This document shows, piece after piece, positions 21,158 to 32,429 of a stretch of DNA of 64,000 nucleotides. This DNA comes from Dugong dugon (taxonomy: Eukaryota > Chordata > Mammalia > Sirenia > Dugongidae), in the NCBI GenBank assembly GCA_030035585.1, contig CM057467.1, forward strand, positions 67,320,941 through 67,384,940, written 5' to 3'. Positions within the stretch are counted from its first letter, which is position 1. The number at the start of each line of letters is the position of its first letter. The translations under genes and the position numbers were made by a program. The notes under the pieces are model-generated. The model searched no databases. It saw nothing but the letters and a program-made list of their open reading frames with translations, and was not told where the DNA came from.

Positions 21158-22358
21158 AAAGATGCAACAGACTGCTTCAAGAGCCAGTGTGGAGAAAGAC
21201 TGAGAGCTTTCCCCTTGAAATGTGGAAAAAGACAAGGGTGCCCATTCTCACCACTTCTATTCAATATTGTATTATGAGTCCTAGCCAAAGCAACAAGACA
21301 AGAAGAAGAAATAAAAGATAGTTTGGAAAAGAATAAGTAAAATTATCTCTAGTCACGGATTACATGATCCTATATCTAGCAAATACTAAAGGGTCCACAA
21401 GAAAACTTCCAGAGCTAATAGAGGAATTTATCAAAGTTGCAGGCTCCAAGGTCAACAAAGAAAAACGAGTTGTGTTTCTATACATCAGCAATGAGAAATC
21501 TGAAAGAGAATTAGGGAAACAATTCCATTTACAATAACATCTAAGAGAATAAAATACCTAGGAATAAATCTAACCAGGGATGTAAAGGACTTAAACAACG
21601 AAAATTCTAAAACACTGCTGAAAGAGATTGAAGAAGATTTAAATAAAGGGAAGATGTTCCATGCTCATGGAATGAAAGACTTAATACTGTTAAGGTGTCA
21701 ATACTACCCAAAGAGATCTATAGATTCAACACAATCCTGATGAAAATTCCAACAGCCTTCTTTACAGAAATGGAAAACCAATCCTCAACTTTATATGAAA
21801 TGGCAAGAGGCCTCGAATAGCTAAAGCAATGTTGAAAGAGAAGAACAAAGTAGGAGAATTCACACTTCCTGCTTTGAAAACATACTATACAAGTACAGTA
21901 ATCAAACCAGCCTGGTACTGGTATAACAACAGACAACAGATGAATGGGATAGAATTGAGACTTCAGAAATAAACCCACACATCTACAGTCAACTGATTTT
22001 TGACAAGGGTGCTAAGTACATTAGATGGGGAAACAAAAATCTCTTCAGTAAATTGTGTTGGGAAAATTGGGTTTCTACATGCAGAAAAATGAAACAGGAT
22101 CCATGCCTCCTCACACCATACACAAAAACAAATTCAAAATGGATTAAGGACCTAAATATGCAAACTAAAATATAAAATTCTTAGAAATCTAATATATTAA
22201 GAAAAGCACAAACAGAAAAAGACCAAATAAATAAATGGGATATCATAAAAATTAAAAACTTTTGTTCATCAAAAAACTTCACCAAAAAAGTGAAAAGACA
22301 AGCTACCAACTGGAAGAATATCTTCAGAAACCATATATCCAATAAGAATCTAATAACC

Positions 22359-22397
<39 letters not shown>

Positions 22398-22996
22398 CTT
22401 CACAGCTTAACAAAAAATGACAACCCAATCATAAAATGAGCAAAGGACTTGAACAGACATTTCACCAAAGAGGACATTCAAATGGCACCAAACACATGAA
22501 AAGATGCTCATCATCACTAGCCATCAGAGAGATGCAAATCAAAACCACAATGAGATACAATTTCACTCCCATAAGATAGCTAAGATTAAAAAAAAAAAAA
22601 AAAACAGAATATAACAAACGTGGATGAGGATGTGGGGAAATTGGAACCCTTATCCATTGCTGGTGGGAATGAAAAGTGTTACAGCCATTGTGTAAAACAG
22701 TGTGGTGGTTCCTCAAAAAACTAAAAATAGAACTACCATATGACCCAGCAATTCCAGTTGTAGGTATTTACCCAAAAGCCTTGAAAGCAGATACTCACAA
22801 AGAGACCGGTACACCAATGTTCATTACAGTACTATTCATGATAGTCAAAAGGTGGAAACAATCTAAATGCCTATCAACAGATGAATGGGTAAACAAAATG
22901 TGGTACATACATACAGTGGAATACTACTCAGCCAGTAGGAGAAATGAAGTCTTGATACATGCTACAACATGAATGGAGTTTGAAGACATTATGCTG
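21158..22996 (+). mobile_element. L1 ORF2 fragment (RT end to C-terminus), no 3' UTR
   Basis: Plus-strand sequence starts just after the RT active-site region ('aagacaagggtgcccattct', 'ttctattcaatattgtatta') and runs through the ORF2 C-terminal domain to 'tgaagacattatgct', with many stops. It ends without a 3' UTR or A tail, close to an oppositely oriented L1 3' UTR at 23,040. An (AT)n tract interrupts it at 22,366-22,392. Confidence 0.85.
22366..22392. repeat. (AT)n microsatellite
   Basis: About 13 TA/AT units within the L1 fragment; self-complementary and likely to extrude. Confidence 0.95.
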
Positions 22997-23039
22997 GGCC
23001 TATAACAACACTTGACACATAGTAAACATTTGATAATTT

Positions 23040-24560
23040 TTTTTCCTAGATTTTATTTATTTTGTTGTTGTTGAGAATATATACAGCCAAACATACACCA
23101 ATTCAACGATTTCTACATGTTCAATTTAGTGACATTGATTACATTGTTTGAGTTGTGCAACCATTCTCACCCTCCTTTTCTAAGTTATTCCTCCATCATT
23201 AACATAAACTCACTGCCCCCTAAAGTTCCTATCTAACCTCTCAAGTTGCTGTTGTGAATTTGACCCCGGAGAGATAGTTCTTAAAAGAACATAATGCTCC
23301 AGGCAGAAATTTTTTACTAGTTAAGCTGAAGTATTGTTCAGTTCTAAGTTGACTTCAGCAGATATTTTTGGTTTAAGGTTTAAAGATTATCTCACGGCAA
23401 TAGTTTCAGGGGTTTTCATGCACCCTCAGTGGCTCCAGAAAGTCTAGAGTCCATGAGCATTTGAAATTCTGTTCTACATTTTCCTCCTTTTGATCAGGAT
23501 TCTTCTATGGACTCCTTTGATCAAAATGTTCAGTGTCTTAGGCTGGGTTCTCTAGAGAAGAAAACGAGTAATGTATATAAATATATAGAGAGAGAGATTT
23601 ATATGAAAGAAATGGCTCACATGATTGTAGAGGCTGGAACATCCCAAATTCATGGATTAGGATAGAGGCTTCTCCCAATTCACGTAGCTGCAGGGGCTGG
23701 CGAACCCTAGACCAGCAGGTCAGAAAGCAGGGCTTTTGCTCACAGGCTGTGAATATCGATAAATTGCAAAATTGGCAGGCAAGACAGCAAGGCTTCTCCT
23801 GATTCACATAGCTACAGGGGCTGGCAAACCCAAGATCGGTAGGTTGGAGAGCAGGGCTCTGCTTACAGGCTGTAAATATCCATGAATCCCAAGGTTGGCA
23901 GATAAGTTGATAGCTCAAGTCCCAAGAACCAGAGGTCAAAAGAGCAGAAGGCAGCCACAGGACCCAGAGCAAGCAAAAAGCCAGAACGTCTGCTTATATT
24001 CAGATGCAGGCTACACCCCCAAGGAAACTTCCTTTCAACTGATTGGCAACTCACAGCAGATCCCATCAAGAGAGTGACCGCCTATAAACACTGAGAATCA
24101 TGGCCCAGCCAAGCTGACACAAAATCTTAACCATCACATTCAGTAACGGTAGCTGGGCACCATACAGTTCTTCTTGTCTCACGGCAAAGGAGACAGTTGT
24201 TCATGGAGGCAATAAGCCACATCTTCCGTATCCTCCTCCTTTTCCTGAGTCTCCTTGTTCCTCTGTTGCTCCAGGTAAATAGAGACCCTATGTTGTGCCT
24301 TGGATGGCTGTTTGCAAGCTTGTAAGACCCCAAGTACTACGCAATGAACTAAGAGGTAGAACAGAAGCACTAGATGTGTTATTAGGCCAATTAACTGGGA
24401 TGTCCCATGACACCATGACCCTAAACCTCTAAACCAAGGAACCAAATCCCATGAGGTGTTTGGTTGTACATAAGGAGCCTCAGCAGCTACTCTTTTTTTT
24501 TTTTTTTTTGTCATTGTTGTAAATATATCTATCACACAACTTTTGCCAATTCAACTTTTT
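23040..24560 (-). mobile_element. L1 3' UTR (second type), split by an LTR
   Basis: 'gagaatatatacagccaaac', 'tttctacatgttcaatttag', 'tgcaaccattctcaccctcc' at the 3' side, and 'cttgtaagaccccaagtact' with 'atgtcccatgacaccatgac' further in. It shares its layout with the 35-36 kb 3' UTR but has a different terminus. The LTR at 23,534-24,138 interrupts it. A T run lies at 24,492-24,509. Confidence 0.75.
23534..24138 (-). mobile_element. Complete solo LTR with 5-bp TSD
   Basis: 605 bp bounded by TG...CA: it starts 'tgtcttaggctgggttctct' and ends 'ttaaccatcaca'. TTCAG is duplicated at 23,529-23,533 and 24,139-24,143. Minus orientation is chosen because its 3' half then resembles the plus-oriented LTR at 45.6 kb ('gggccatgattctcagt'). 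Two tandem units of about 120 bp lie inside (about 23,670-23,793 and 23,794-23,910). Confidence 0.88.
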
Positions 24561-25058
24561 ACAGGTGTACAACTTATTGACAGCAACTATTATTATTAAA
24601 TATTATTATTTAATTATTAAATATTAACTATTATTTAAATATCTAATAAATTAAATATTATTAGAATAAATAAATGGAAGGATGGAAGGATGGAAGAAAA
24701 GAATAAATAAATAACAAGAGGATTGTCCTATACACCAGATGGACGTCATGAATCACTCTTAGTGCTTAGTTCAATTTTGAGTTTGAGTTCAATCTCTTCC
24801 TAATCGATCACTGCGCTTGTGTTTTCTTGTTTTCCTGGTGCTACAGACAGAAGAAAGCACAGTCAGTTCTGTTATAACACCACATATGTGTTCTTAAAAA
24901 TCTCTGTGTTATGCAGAATCACACCATAAAAAGCACAGAACTTAAAGGGGAAATGGAGTTAGAGGCATAACACTCAAAATGTTCATTAATGATACATTAA
25001 ATAAAAAAGATAGAAACCTACTAAAAATGGTAGCACAGTTTTACACATGTTAAATGGG
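24561..25058. other. AT-rich unassigned sequence
   Basis: 24,577-24,720 is nearly pure A/T with 'attatt'/'aaatat' units and a small 'ggaaggat' tandem (24,677-24,695). The rest is unassigned. Confidence 0.5.
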
Positions 25059-25072
25059 CAAGTATTATACAT

Positions 25073-25271
25073 AAACTCATTGCTGTCTAGTCGATTCCAA
25101 CTCACAGTGACCCTATAGGACAGAGCAGAACTGCCCCTGAGGGTTTCCAAGGCTGTGATCTTTATGGAAGCAGACTGCCACCTCTTTCTCCTGCAGAGCA
25201 GCTGGTGGGTTCCAACCGTCAACCTTTTGGTTAGCAGCAGAGCACTTTACCACTGCGCCACCAGGGCTCCT
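25073..25271 (-). mobile_element. AfroSINE, long form, complete
   Basis: Antisense copy from 'ctcattgctgtctagtcgat' to 'actgcgccaccagggctcc'. Direct repeats (caagta..., 25,059 and 25,272) flank it. Head, B box and body are all present. Confidence 0.93.
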
Positions 25272-25474
25272 CAAGTACATAAATACTACAATAAATAAGG
25301 CACTTTACCTTGAAACAGACCTGAAATTTGCTTGTCAAGGTAGGCATCAAAACGGTCAAGAGTTATTGTGAAGTGGTGGAAGGATTCATAGGACAGAAAG
25401 CTGAAACACCAGATGTGGATGAGTATGGCTCATAACACACATGGTGAACTAAGGTAGCTGGTAGATGTTTGAGA
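25272..25474. other. Unassigned sequence
   Basis: Nothing recognised. Confidence 0.35.
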
Positions 25475-25605
25475 TGTGTGTGTGTGTGCGCATGTGTGTG
25501 TGCGCGTGTGTGTGCGTGTGTGTGCATGTGTGTGTGTGTGCACGCGTGTGTGCGTGTGTGTGCGTGTGTGTGCGTGTGTGTGCACGCGTGCATGTGCATG
25601 CATGT
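25475..25605 (+). repeat. Long TG/CG alternating tract
   Basis: About 130 bp of alternating purine-pyrimidine sequence, mostly TG with interspersed CG and CA ('tgtgtgcgcgtgtgtgtg', 'gtgcacgcgtgtgtgc'). A strong left-handed (Z) DNA candidate. The Cys- and Val-rich frames across it are artefacts of the repeat. Confidence 0.96.
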
Positions 25606-25614
25606 TTATGTGTT

Positions 25615-25854
25615 CTTACCTGGCTCTGTTCTGCTGAGTGCAGTTTTCTGCAGTCACCTAGTGTTTTTCACATAGGAAAGTGGTGTTATATTCACATTGC
25701 TCCTAGTATAAATTGCATGAGAACAAATTCATGTTTTCAAAACAAGCATTATAGCAGAATTGGCTGTAGATTGTTTTGATGCTTGTGTTTTACTGCTTAT
25801 TGGTCCTCTTCATGTTAAATTATTGGCTCCCCTTTCCTCCAATCATCCACGCTT
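25615..25854. other. Unassigned sequence
   Basis: Nothing recognised. Confidence 0.35.
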
Positions 25855-26025
25855 TCAAAATGTGCTTACTGAGCATCTCTACATGCAAGCGCTGAGAACA
25901 GGGATAAAAGTACAAGTAATCCCTGACTTCACAGAGCTTATAGTCTAAAGACAGAAGCAAAAGATAAGAAAAATATGTACAAACACAGTTGTGATAAGTG
26001 CTTCAAATGACAGGGGCATTTCTCA
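25855..26025 (-). mobile_element. L2 LINE 3' end fragment
   Basis: Antisense L2: 'gtgcttactgagcatctcta', 'gtaatccctgacttcacaga' and 'gcttatagtctaaagacag', followed by a 'tgataagtgcttcaaatga' block. Confidence 0.65.
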
Positions 26026-26344
26026 GCTCAGTAATGCTGGGTTCCCTTCCATGTCTTAGGTCAGCCCTTCAATGTAATAATTTGCACCTGAGACTACACG
26101 ATTGTTTCCTGCCCAAGGTTTGTATCAGAGGCACAATCAGAGTACCAGGTTGGCAGAAAGAAAACCTCATGCTTCCAAATGAAGACTGAGAACCTAGTAG
26201 AGCAGAGAAGGGTTAATTTGGTGTGTGAGTTTGTCTTGACTGGGCATAAATTTTCCCCATATTCCAAAGAAGTGTCTCAGTCATGCTGGGAACTTTGGGC
26301 AATGCAATGGCAAATTATCTCTAACCCTGTTTAAAACACTTCAA
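26026..26344. other. Unassigned sequence
   Basis: Nothing recognised. Confidence 0.35.
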
Positions 26345-27575
26345 GAGTTTCTCATTTCTTTTAGTAAAAAATGCCAAACTCCTTGCCATGCCTTAAAAAA
26401 TTCTGTATGATCTGGCCATGGCCTAACTCTCCCACTTCATTTCACACCACCCTCTCCCTCTTTTACTAAGTCTAGCCACCTTGGCCCTGTCATCACATTG
26501 TTTCCTCTGGGCCTTTTCACTTGCTGTTCCATCTGCCTGGAATGCTCTTCCTTGGGCTCATTCACGCTTATCCTTCATTTCAAATGACACCTCTTCAGAG
26601 AGGCCTTCAACAGTTGTTATCTTGCCAAAGTGTTTCTTTAATTTATAGATTTGATCATAATCTGTAATTATCTGGTATATTAGCTTCCTATTGCTGATAT
26701 GACACATTACTACAACTTAGTGGTTTAAAGCAACACAGATTTATTCTCTTGCAGTTCTGGAGGTCAGAAGCTAGAATATAGTATTCTATATGCAATTTTA
26801 AAAATTAAGATTGGTTACAGTTTTACTCAAACTCCTACCCATGATTTCATTTATCCTATAAATATTTATTGAGCACTTACTATGTGCCAGGCACTGTGCT
26901 GGGTTCTGGGAAAATAGCAGTGAGCAGGAGAAAGGTCTCTGTCCTCATGGGGCTTAGAGTATAGTAGGGAGATAGATAATAAACAAATAAGTAAATAAGG
27001 GGTAGTAGACTGAATAATGGCCCATTTTAATGAGTCAGTAGGGCTGTGTTTCTTCCAGAGGTTCTGTGGGAAAATACCTTTCTTTGCCTTTTCCAACTTC
27101 TAGAGGCTGCCTGTCTTGGTTCGAGGCCCCCTTCCATCTTGAAGGGCCAGCAATTACATCACTTCAACCTCTGTTCCATCCTCATATCTCTTTATCTGAC
27201 TCTGACCCTCTTGCCCCCCTTTCTAAGGACCCTTGTGATTACACTGGATGCACTCAGATTATCCAGGATAATTCCCCCGTCTCAAAATCCTTAATTTAAT
27301 CACACCTGCAAAGTCCCTTTTTCCATGTACGATAACTCCACAAATTCTGGATATTAAGATATGGATATCTTTGGTGGGCCATTATTCAGCCTACTACTCC
27401 TTGTTTATTTATTTACTTACTTGTTTATTATCTATCTTCCTCCTATACTCTAAGGCCCTTGAGAACAAGGACCTTCTTTCTCTTATTCACTGCTGTTTCC
27501 CCAGAACTCAGCATAGTGCCTGGCACATAATAAGTGTTCGATAAGTGTTTATTGAATATTTGATGAATTGGTAGG
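26345..27575 (+). mobile_element. L2 LINE 3' end, split by an LTR
   Basis: L2 from 26,345 to about 26,687 ('gatctggccatggcctaact', 'ctgcctggaatgctcttcc', 'cttcagagaggccttcaac') continues at 27,403 with the next L2 segment ('tgtttattatctatcttcct', 'aacaaggaccttctttctct', 'agtgcctggcacataataag'). The intervening LTR inserted into the L2. Confidence 0.75.
26688..27402 (-). mobile_element. MaLR/ERVL-type LTR, interrupted by an inverted duplicate
   Basis: LTR 3' part at 26,688-26,783 ('ttagcttcctattgctgata', 'cttgcagttctggaggtcag'). The rest is at 27,027-27,402 ('ccttttccaacttctagagg', 'acccttgtgattacactgga', 'ttatccaggataattccccc', 'gggccattattcagcctact'). The gap is filled by an inverted copy of the LTR/L2 junction. 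Same family as 55.6 and 62.5 kb. Confidence 0.75.
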
Positions 27576-27632
27576 TGGGAGTTTGAATAAAGCTGTAACC
27601 AATCTCAGTTTTAAAAATTTTATATGGACTGC
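26784..27632. repeat. Inverted duplication, arms of about 245-260 bp
   Basis: Arm A (26,784-27,026) is the reverse complement of arm B (27,373-27,632) at high similarity. Arm B contains the LTR terminus, the L2 3' end and single-copy flank ('gattggttacag' on A, 'ctgtaaccaatc' on B). The unit between (27,027-27,372) is LTR body. Because both arms share the same LTR/L2 junction and the same flank, this is one duplicated segment and not two insertions. Confidence 0.85.
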
Positions 27633-27639
27633 TCTGTGT

Positions 27640-28045
27640 TCTAGTTAGAGGGTAGGACACTAAATTTGCTCTAAACCTTTCAACTAACTAGCTGCCTGAC
27701 TTTAGGCAAGTCACCTCACCTCTCTGAGTCACCGTGTTCCTGACTGTAAAAATGAGACAATAAAAATACTTATCTCAGAGATATTGTAGGGTGGCATATG
27801 GTTAAGAGTTCAGGCTGCTAACTAAAAGGCCGGCAGTTCAAATCCACCAGCCGCTCCTTGAAAACCTTATGGGGCAGTTACACTCTATCCTATCGGGGTG
27901 CTATGAGTCAGAACCAAGTCAACGGCAACAAGTTTGTTTTTTTTGTTTTTTTTTTTTTTCCAGAGATATTGTAGGGATCAAATAAGATTATGACTAGGAA
28001 AAGTTCTTGGAAACTGTAAAGCACTAGCAGTTATGATCATTTCTG
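27640..28045 (+). mobile_element. MIR, split by an AfroSINE
   Basis: 'tagctgcctgactttaggca', 'agtcacctcacctctctgag', 'taaaaatgagacaataaaaa' up to 27,791, resuming at 27,961 with 'tcaaataagattatgacta' and 'actgtaaagcactag'. Confidence 0.8.
27792..27960 (+). mobile_element. AfroSINE, short form, with 16-bp TSD
   Basis: A perfect 16-bp direct repeat, CAGAGATATTGTAGGG, lies at 27,776-27,791 and 27,961-27,976. Head 'catatggttaagagttcagg', B box 'ggcagttcaaatcc', body 'ttatggggcagttacact', and a T-rich tail of about 25 bases. Confidence 0.95.
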
Positions 28046-28769
28046 TTACATAGATTATAGATGAGCGAGGCAGGGTCTAATGGAGAAATTATATTCATAA
28101 ATAACTAATACGAAGCATATGTATGCTTTACTAGGGTACCACGTGCTGAGGAAGCATATAGAGGATAGAGGGAAGGTGAATTCTATTTGGGGTGACTAGA
28201 GAAGCTATAGCTGTGGATAGTATGGAGTTACCCAAGTAGTGGCAGGGAAAGGCAGAGAGTAAGAAGGTATAAGATTGTTGCCAGGAACCAAATTCAAATA
28301 AATCCCTGAGAGCTGCAGAAGCATAAAAGGGAGATGCTAGAGGATCCATTTGCAGTGACCATCTGGCTTGTTAAAATTGATTAAAGGTAAAAAGAGAAAT
28401 AGAGATCTATGTCTGTGGCATTAAATTACTCCTCAGATGAGTGGGTCTGTGAACTGCAGACTTCTCTTGCTGCAATCTCTGAAATAGCCAAAGACATTAT
28501 TTCAATTTATAAAGAAAATTCATTTTAAGACTCCACTGAAACCAGGACTCACTGAGAAGTGTTCAACTACTTTATTAAAACCCCCTTTTTTATGTGTTAG
28601 GAAGGGCAGTATGGTATTCTGCAAAAATTAAACAGGCTTTGTTTCATTTCCAGACTGGGGAGTGGGGACAAGGGTGTGCACTGCATTCATCTTAAACTTT
28701 TTGAATTTATAAATATGTTGCAATACATTTCAAAGGAGAAATAGGCTTTGAAAGGTAAAGTAAAATAAA
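28046..28769. other. Mostly unassigned sequence
   Basis: No gene signal. 28,600-28,640 ('cagtatggtattctgcaa') may be the head of the MIR that continues at 28,770. Confidence 0.4.
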
Positions 28770-28980
28770 TAGGCTTTGGAGTGAGACGGGTCTGAGCACA
28801 GGTCTCAGTTCTCCTGCTTCCTAGTTCTGTGACCTTGAGCAAGTTACTTAAATTGCTGAGTCTCGGTTTCCTCTTCTGTCAAATGGCAATAATCATAACT
28901 ACCTCACAGCTGGGGTGAAAGGCCAAGCCTTAATCACAGAACCTGCCACATAGCAAGAACTCAATAAATGCCAGGTCTTT
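28770..28980 (+). mobile_element. MIR
   Basis: 'ctagttctgtgaccttgagc', 'aagttacttaaattgctgag', 'tcggtttcctcttctgtcaa', then 'acatagcaagaactcaataa'. Confidence 0.82.
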
Positions 28981-29589
28981 AATATACAGGAGATAAGAAG
29001 ATCAGAGACGCAGATCCCCTTGGAATTTCAGGTACTCCTGCGCCACAGTGACTTACTCTGAGTCTGTTTCCACTTCTAGAAAACAGAAGTCTCTAAGACT
29101 CAGGAATAGCCAATAATGTCCTCTTGCCTGCTAGCCTCAATAAATAGGTATAACCACCTGGACACTTCGTCACAAAGGATTGTGAGCCTATATTTAGGTT
29201 CCTGGGGATGATTGATTAGCAATGTCTGCCATGAGCAGAGTGTGGGAGTGGCAGCCTGCAAACTTCATATTTGCTCTCTGGAGTTTCTGACCTCCAGAAA
29301 CATGAAAGATACTGACAATGTGGCTTCATAACAGCCTCCTCTTCCAAAAGTCACACACATATATATACACACCACCACCACCACCACCACTAGCTCTTCA
29401 GGCTGAATTAATAGCTAGCTCTTCTGTATTTTTAGAGCAGTTGGTAAGCATCTCCAATGTCCCGCTATTGCCTTGGTTTGTAGATATTTGTTTACGGCAT
29501 ATGTTATGTATTATATTTTTCTTTGGCCCTGAGCTCCTGCAGGGAGAGGCCAAGCCTTAATCATTTTTGTAAAACCAATGAGAAGGCAT
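28981..29589. other. Unassigned sequence with a CCA repeat
   Basis: A (CCA)7-type microsatellite lies at 29,370-29,390, preceded by 'cacacatatatatacacac'. Nothing else recognised. Confidence 0.6.
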
Positions 29590-29745
29590 TGTATTGCAAT
29601 GAAATGGGCATCAGCTTTGGTTCAGGTTCTGAGTCCACCACTCTCAAGAGCTCTGACCTTAGGCAAGTCATTTAATTTCCTGAACCTCAGTTTCCTCATC
29701 TTTAAAATGCAATAATAGCTCCTCATAGAGTAGGTGTGGGAGCTA
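29590..29745 (+). mobile_element. MIR
   Basis: 'ctgaccttaggcaagtcatt', 'cctcagtttcctcatcttta', 'aaatgcaataatagctcctc'. Confidence 0.82.
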
Positions 29746-30540
29746 AGGTGGGCTTGGGATTGAGAGACCAAGTGGAAGGCCACCCCAAAATTCAGAGAGA
29801 GGAGAGAAAAGCCTAGAGAGGAGCAAGATGGGAAATGTACCAAGTGAGGAAACAGGAGAACCAGTCAGTTCCAGAACAAGGCTGGACAAGTCGGTGCAGC
29901 CCCACGGGTTGAGACTCAAAGGTAAATGGAACCAACCCATTCCCCTAAATGCATTTCCATCTCTTTTCTGCCCCTCTTGTAAACACCTCCTCAGTTTTCC
30001 AGAGTTATAAATCTAATCTAGGTTTGAGGATTGGTGAGAACGTTGATTCAGATTGGAACAAAGTTACTGACAACTGGTTTCAATAACAAAGCAGCTGACG
30101 AGCAGAGCACAGGTGATGGGGTGAGGTTGCAGCCCCCTGGTGCCGCCCTGGCTCCTCACAGAGGCATCAGAGTCCAGTGGTCTCAGCAGCCTGTGAGGAT
30201 CAGGAAATCTGCAGGTTGGAGGAGGCTCTATTCCCTAAAGGAGCCATTTATTCCTTCCTGGGTTCTAGGACCTCCTGGAGGGTCAATGCAGCCAGCCTGG
30301 CCGTGACCTACCACAAGGGCTAGCACAAGTAGACTGAGACTGTGGAGGAGGCCTCAGCAGGGAAGCTTGGTCTGGGAAGGAGAAGGGACAAGGAATACTT
30401 GAGGAAGAGGCACATGCATCCTGGGGAACACTGGGTTACACTCAGAGAAGTTGCTGTGTCTCAGATACAAAGACCAGTGCTGGGCTTACACCAGGAGCAA
30501 AGCCAAGGGAGATCTCAGATGCAGGATGTAGGGAGCACCA
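29746..30540. other. Unassigned sequence
   Basis: About 800 bp, relatively GC-rich, with no recognised repeat. Several short overlapping frames, none with domain features or convincing splice signals. It could hide a non-coding exon or a regulatory element, but I see no direct evidence. Confidence 0.4.
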
Positions 30541-30610
30541 AAAAAAAAAAAAAAACAACACCAAACCCGTTGCCATCCAGTTGATTCCCACTCACAGCGA
30601 CCCTATAGCA
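30541..30610 (-). mobile_element. AfroSINE 3' end fragment
   Basis: 'cgttgccatccagttgattc', then 'ccactcacagcgaccctata', next to a 17-base A tract. Only the SINE tail remains. Confidence 0.85.
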
Positions 30611-30924
30611 AGGGTGGGCATAAGGAGAGGGTCCCAGAAAATAGCCTAGCCAGGCCTGTCAGGCCAGCGCTGGCTTTTTCCCTTTGAGTATCACTTGTAG
30701 TAGAGTTGCCCAGGCTTAAAGAAGCCAGGTGGGGCAGAAACAAGGAGACTGACAAAGCCGCCTCCAAACACTAATATGTATTTCCCACATGTAAGCCTTA
30801 ATTTCCATGCACAAGGGAGAAACAAGATTTTGTTCCAAAAAGCTCATTCTTAACTTTGATGAGTTGTAAAATGACCAGTAGTGGGACATAAAAATTATGA
30901 TCATGATAACAATAATAAAAAGCT
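30611..30924. other. Unassigned sequence
   Basis: Nothing recognised. Confidence 0.35.
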
Positions 30925-31145
30925 TTTAAATTTGTACAGTGCTTTATACTTTACAAAATGCTTTCTCATTCATTATCCCATGTGAACCTCATAACTGGCC
31001 CATGAGGGAGGCAAGATGACTGTCATGATCCCAACTTACAGGTGAGGAACCGTCTCAGAGAAGCAAAGCAACTAGCCCAAGATCACAGAGCCCGTGGGGG
31101 CCCAAGCTGTTTTCTCCAAGCTTAAGGCTCTTTCTGTAGCCTTCA
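30925..31145 (-). mobile_element. MIR
   Basis: 'gtacagtgctttatacttta', 'cttacaggtgaggaacc', 'caactagcccaagatcacag' and 'aaggctctttctgtag': antisense MIR. Confidence 0.8.
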
Positions 31146-32429
31146 GAGAGAGGCCCAATCATTCCACGATTTCTACCTTACTCACTGCCCTGCAACTGTC
31201 CTCCAAAGAACAATAGGGGACACATCACCCTTCACCATGACTTCCCAATAAGCCTAGTGGATGAGCTGTCAACTCATCCAGCTCACACTGCTGACAATGG
31301 AAGATTTGGCCAATTATGCGTGACACATTGCTGGGCACATTCCCAACACGGCTCAAAATGAAATACAAATACAATTTTAAAAAACTAATTGCAGAAGTTC
31401 TGAAATTCCAGCCTTCTCTGTAAGCATGGGATGACCACGTTGATGTCAGCTTCAAAGACGGCTGCACATTTCACCAATTGGGTACAAACGTATGGAAAGT
31501 GACAGTTATCAAAACTTGGGGGAATAATGCAGAAAGAGAAAAAGAGAGAGAGACTAATGGAGAGACAGAGAAGTAGTGGGAGGGAACAGAGAAGACAGAT
31601 TTTAAAGGAGAATAGGAAAGAAAGCAAGTGAGCTATAGAAAGAAGGTAAAAGAGGAAGGGGAGAGAAAGAGAGCAGAGGAAAAGTGAGTTTGAGAGAGAA
31701 AGGAGCAGAAGGGAGAGAGACCCACAGAGATGGAGAGAGAGCCTGGCTTTGAAAGTAGCACGATCAAAAGTGTTTATTTTTTAAGAGAGCAGCTTATTCT
31801 CCAGTCCCAAAATGTAAATTTTCCTTTTCCTCATGAGTTAATCAAGCTTAAACCAATTCTGAGAACTGAAAGGCTTGGCTTAACTGCAACAAAGAATGTG
31901 TCCAACGAAGCTGACCTTTGTCCTGTCAATATGTATAAGTGGCAGAGGACAGGAGATTAACACGGCTGTCCTCACCCAAGCAAAGCTGGCCAGTCTTACA
32001 CAAAAGCAGCCTGAGCACTCCTCCCCCGGCTGCCCTGCAGCATGGCAGAGAGTGATACCAAAACAAGGAGGAAGGGCCCTCTGAGCACAGGCAGTGGTGT
32101 GTGACTCAGGAGAAAGACGGCTGGTCAGCTGATAGGAGATCTAGGCCAACAAAACCACTCCTGGCACTCCCTCCACCTCCTCTGCCCCGACAACCATTGA
32201 GGGAGTAAGGGGTAGAGAGGGAGGCTTACAGGCTAGATTCTCATTGTCTGAGAGACTGGATGGGGCAGAAGTCTGAGGGAAGGAGTTGTCCTGGCATCAG
32301 CTGAGCATACAGGGGCCACTACAGTGGACATAAGCCCAATGCGGTAGTAATAACTCTAACAATTGCTCTAATAACAAATGTTGTTGTTACCTCTTATCTG
32401 GTCATCACTATGTACCGTGATAACCAGAA
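31146..32429. other. Unassigned sequence
   Basis: Nearly 1.3 kb with no recognised transposon apart from the polypurine tract entered separately. No coding evidence. Confidence 0.4.
31530..31742 (+). repeat. Polypurine (GA-rich) tract
   Basis: About 210 bp, overwhelmingly A and G on the plus strand ('gaaaaagagagagaga', 'ggaaggggagagaaagagag'), with a few pyrimidine interruptions. A candidate for triplex (H-DNA) structure. Confidence 0.88.

Noticed and set aside
25363-25675. Cys/Val- and His/Thr-repeat frames
   Set aside because: Translation of the TG/CG microsatellite in different frames.
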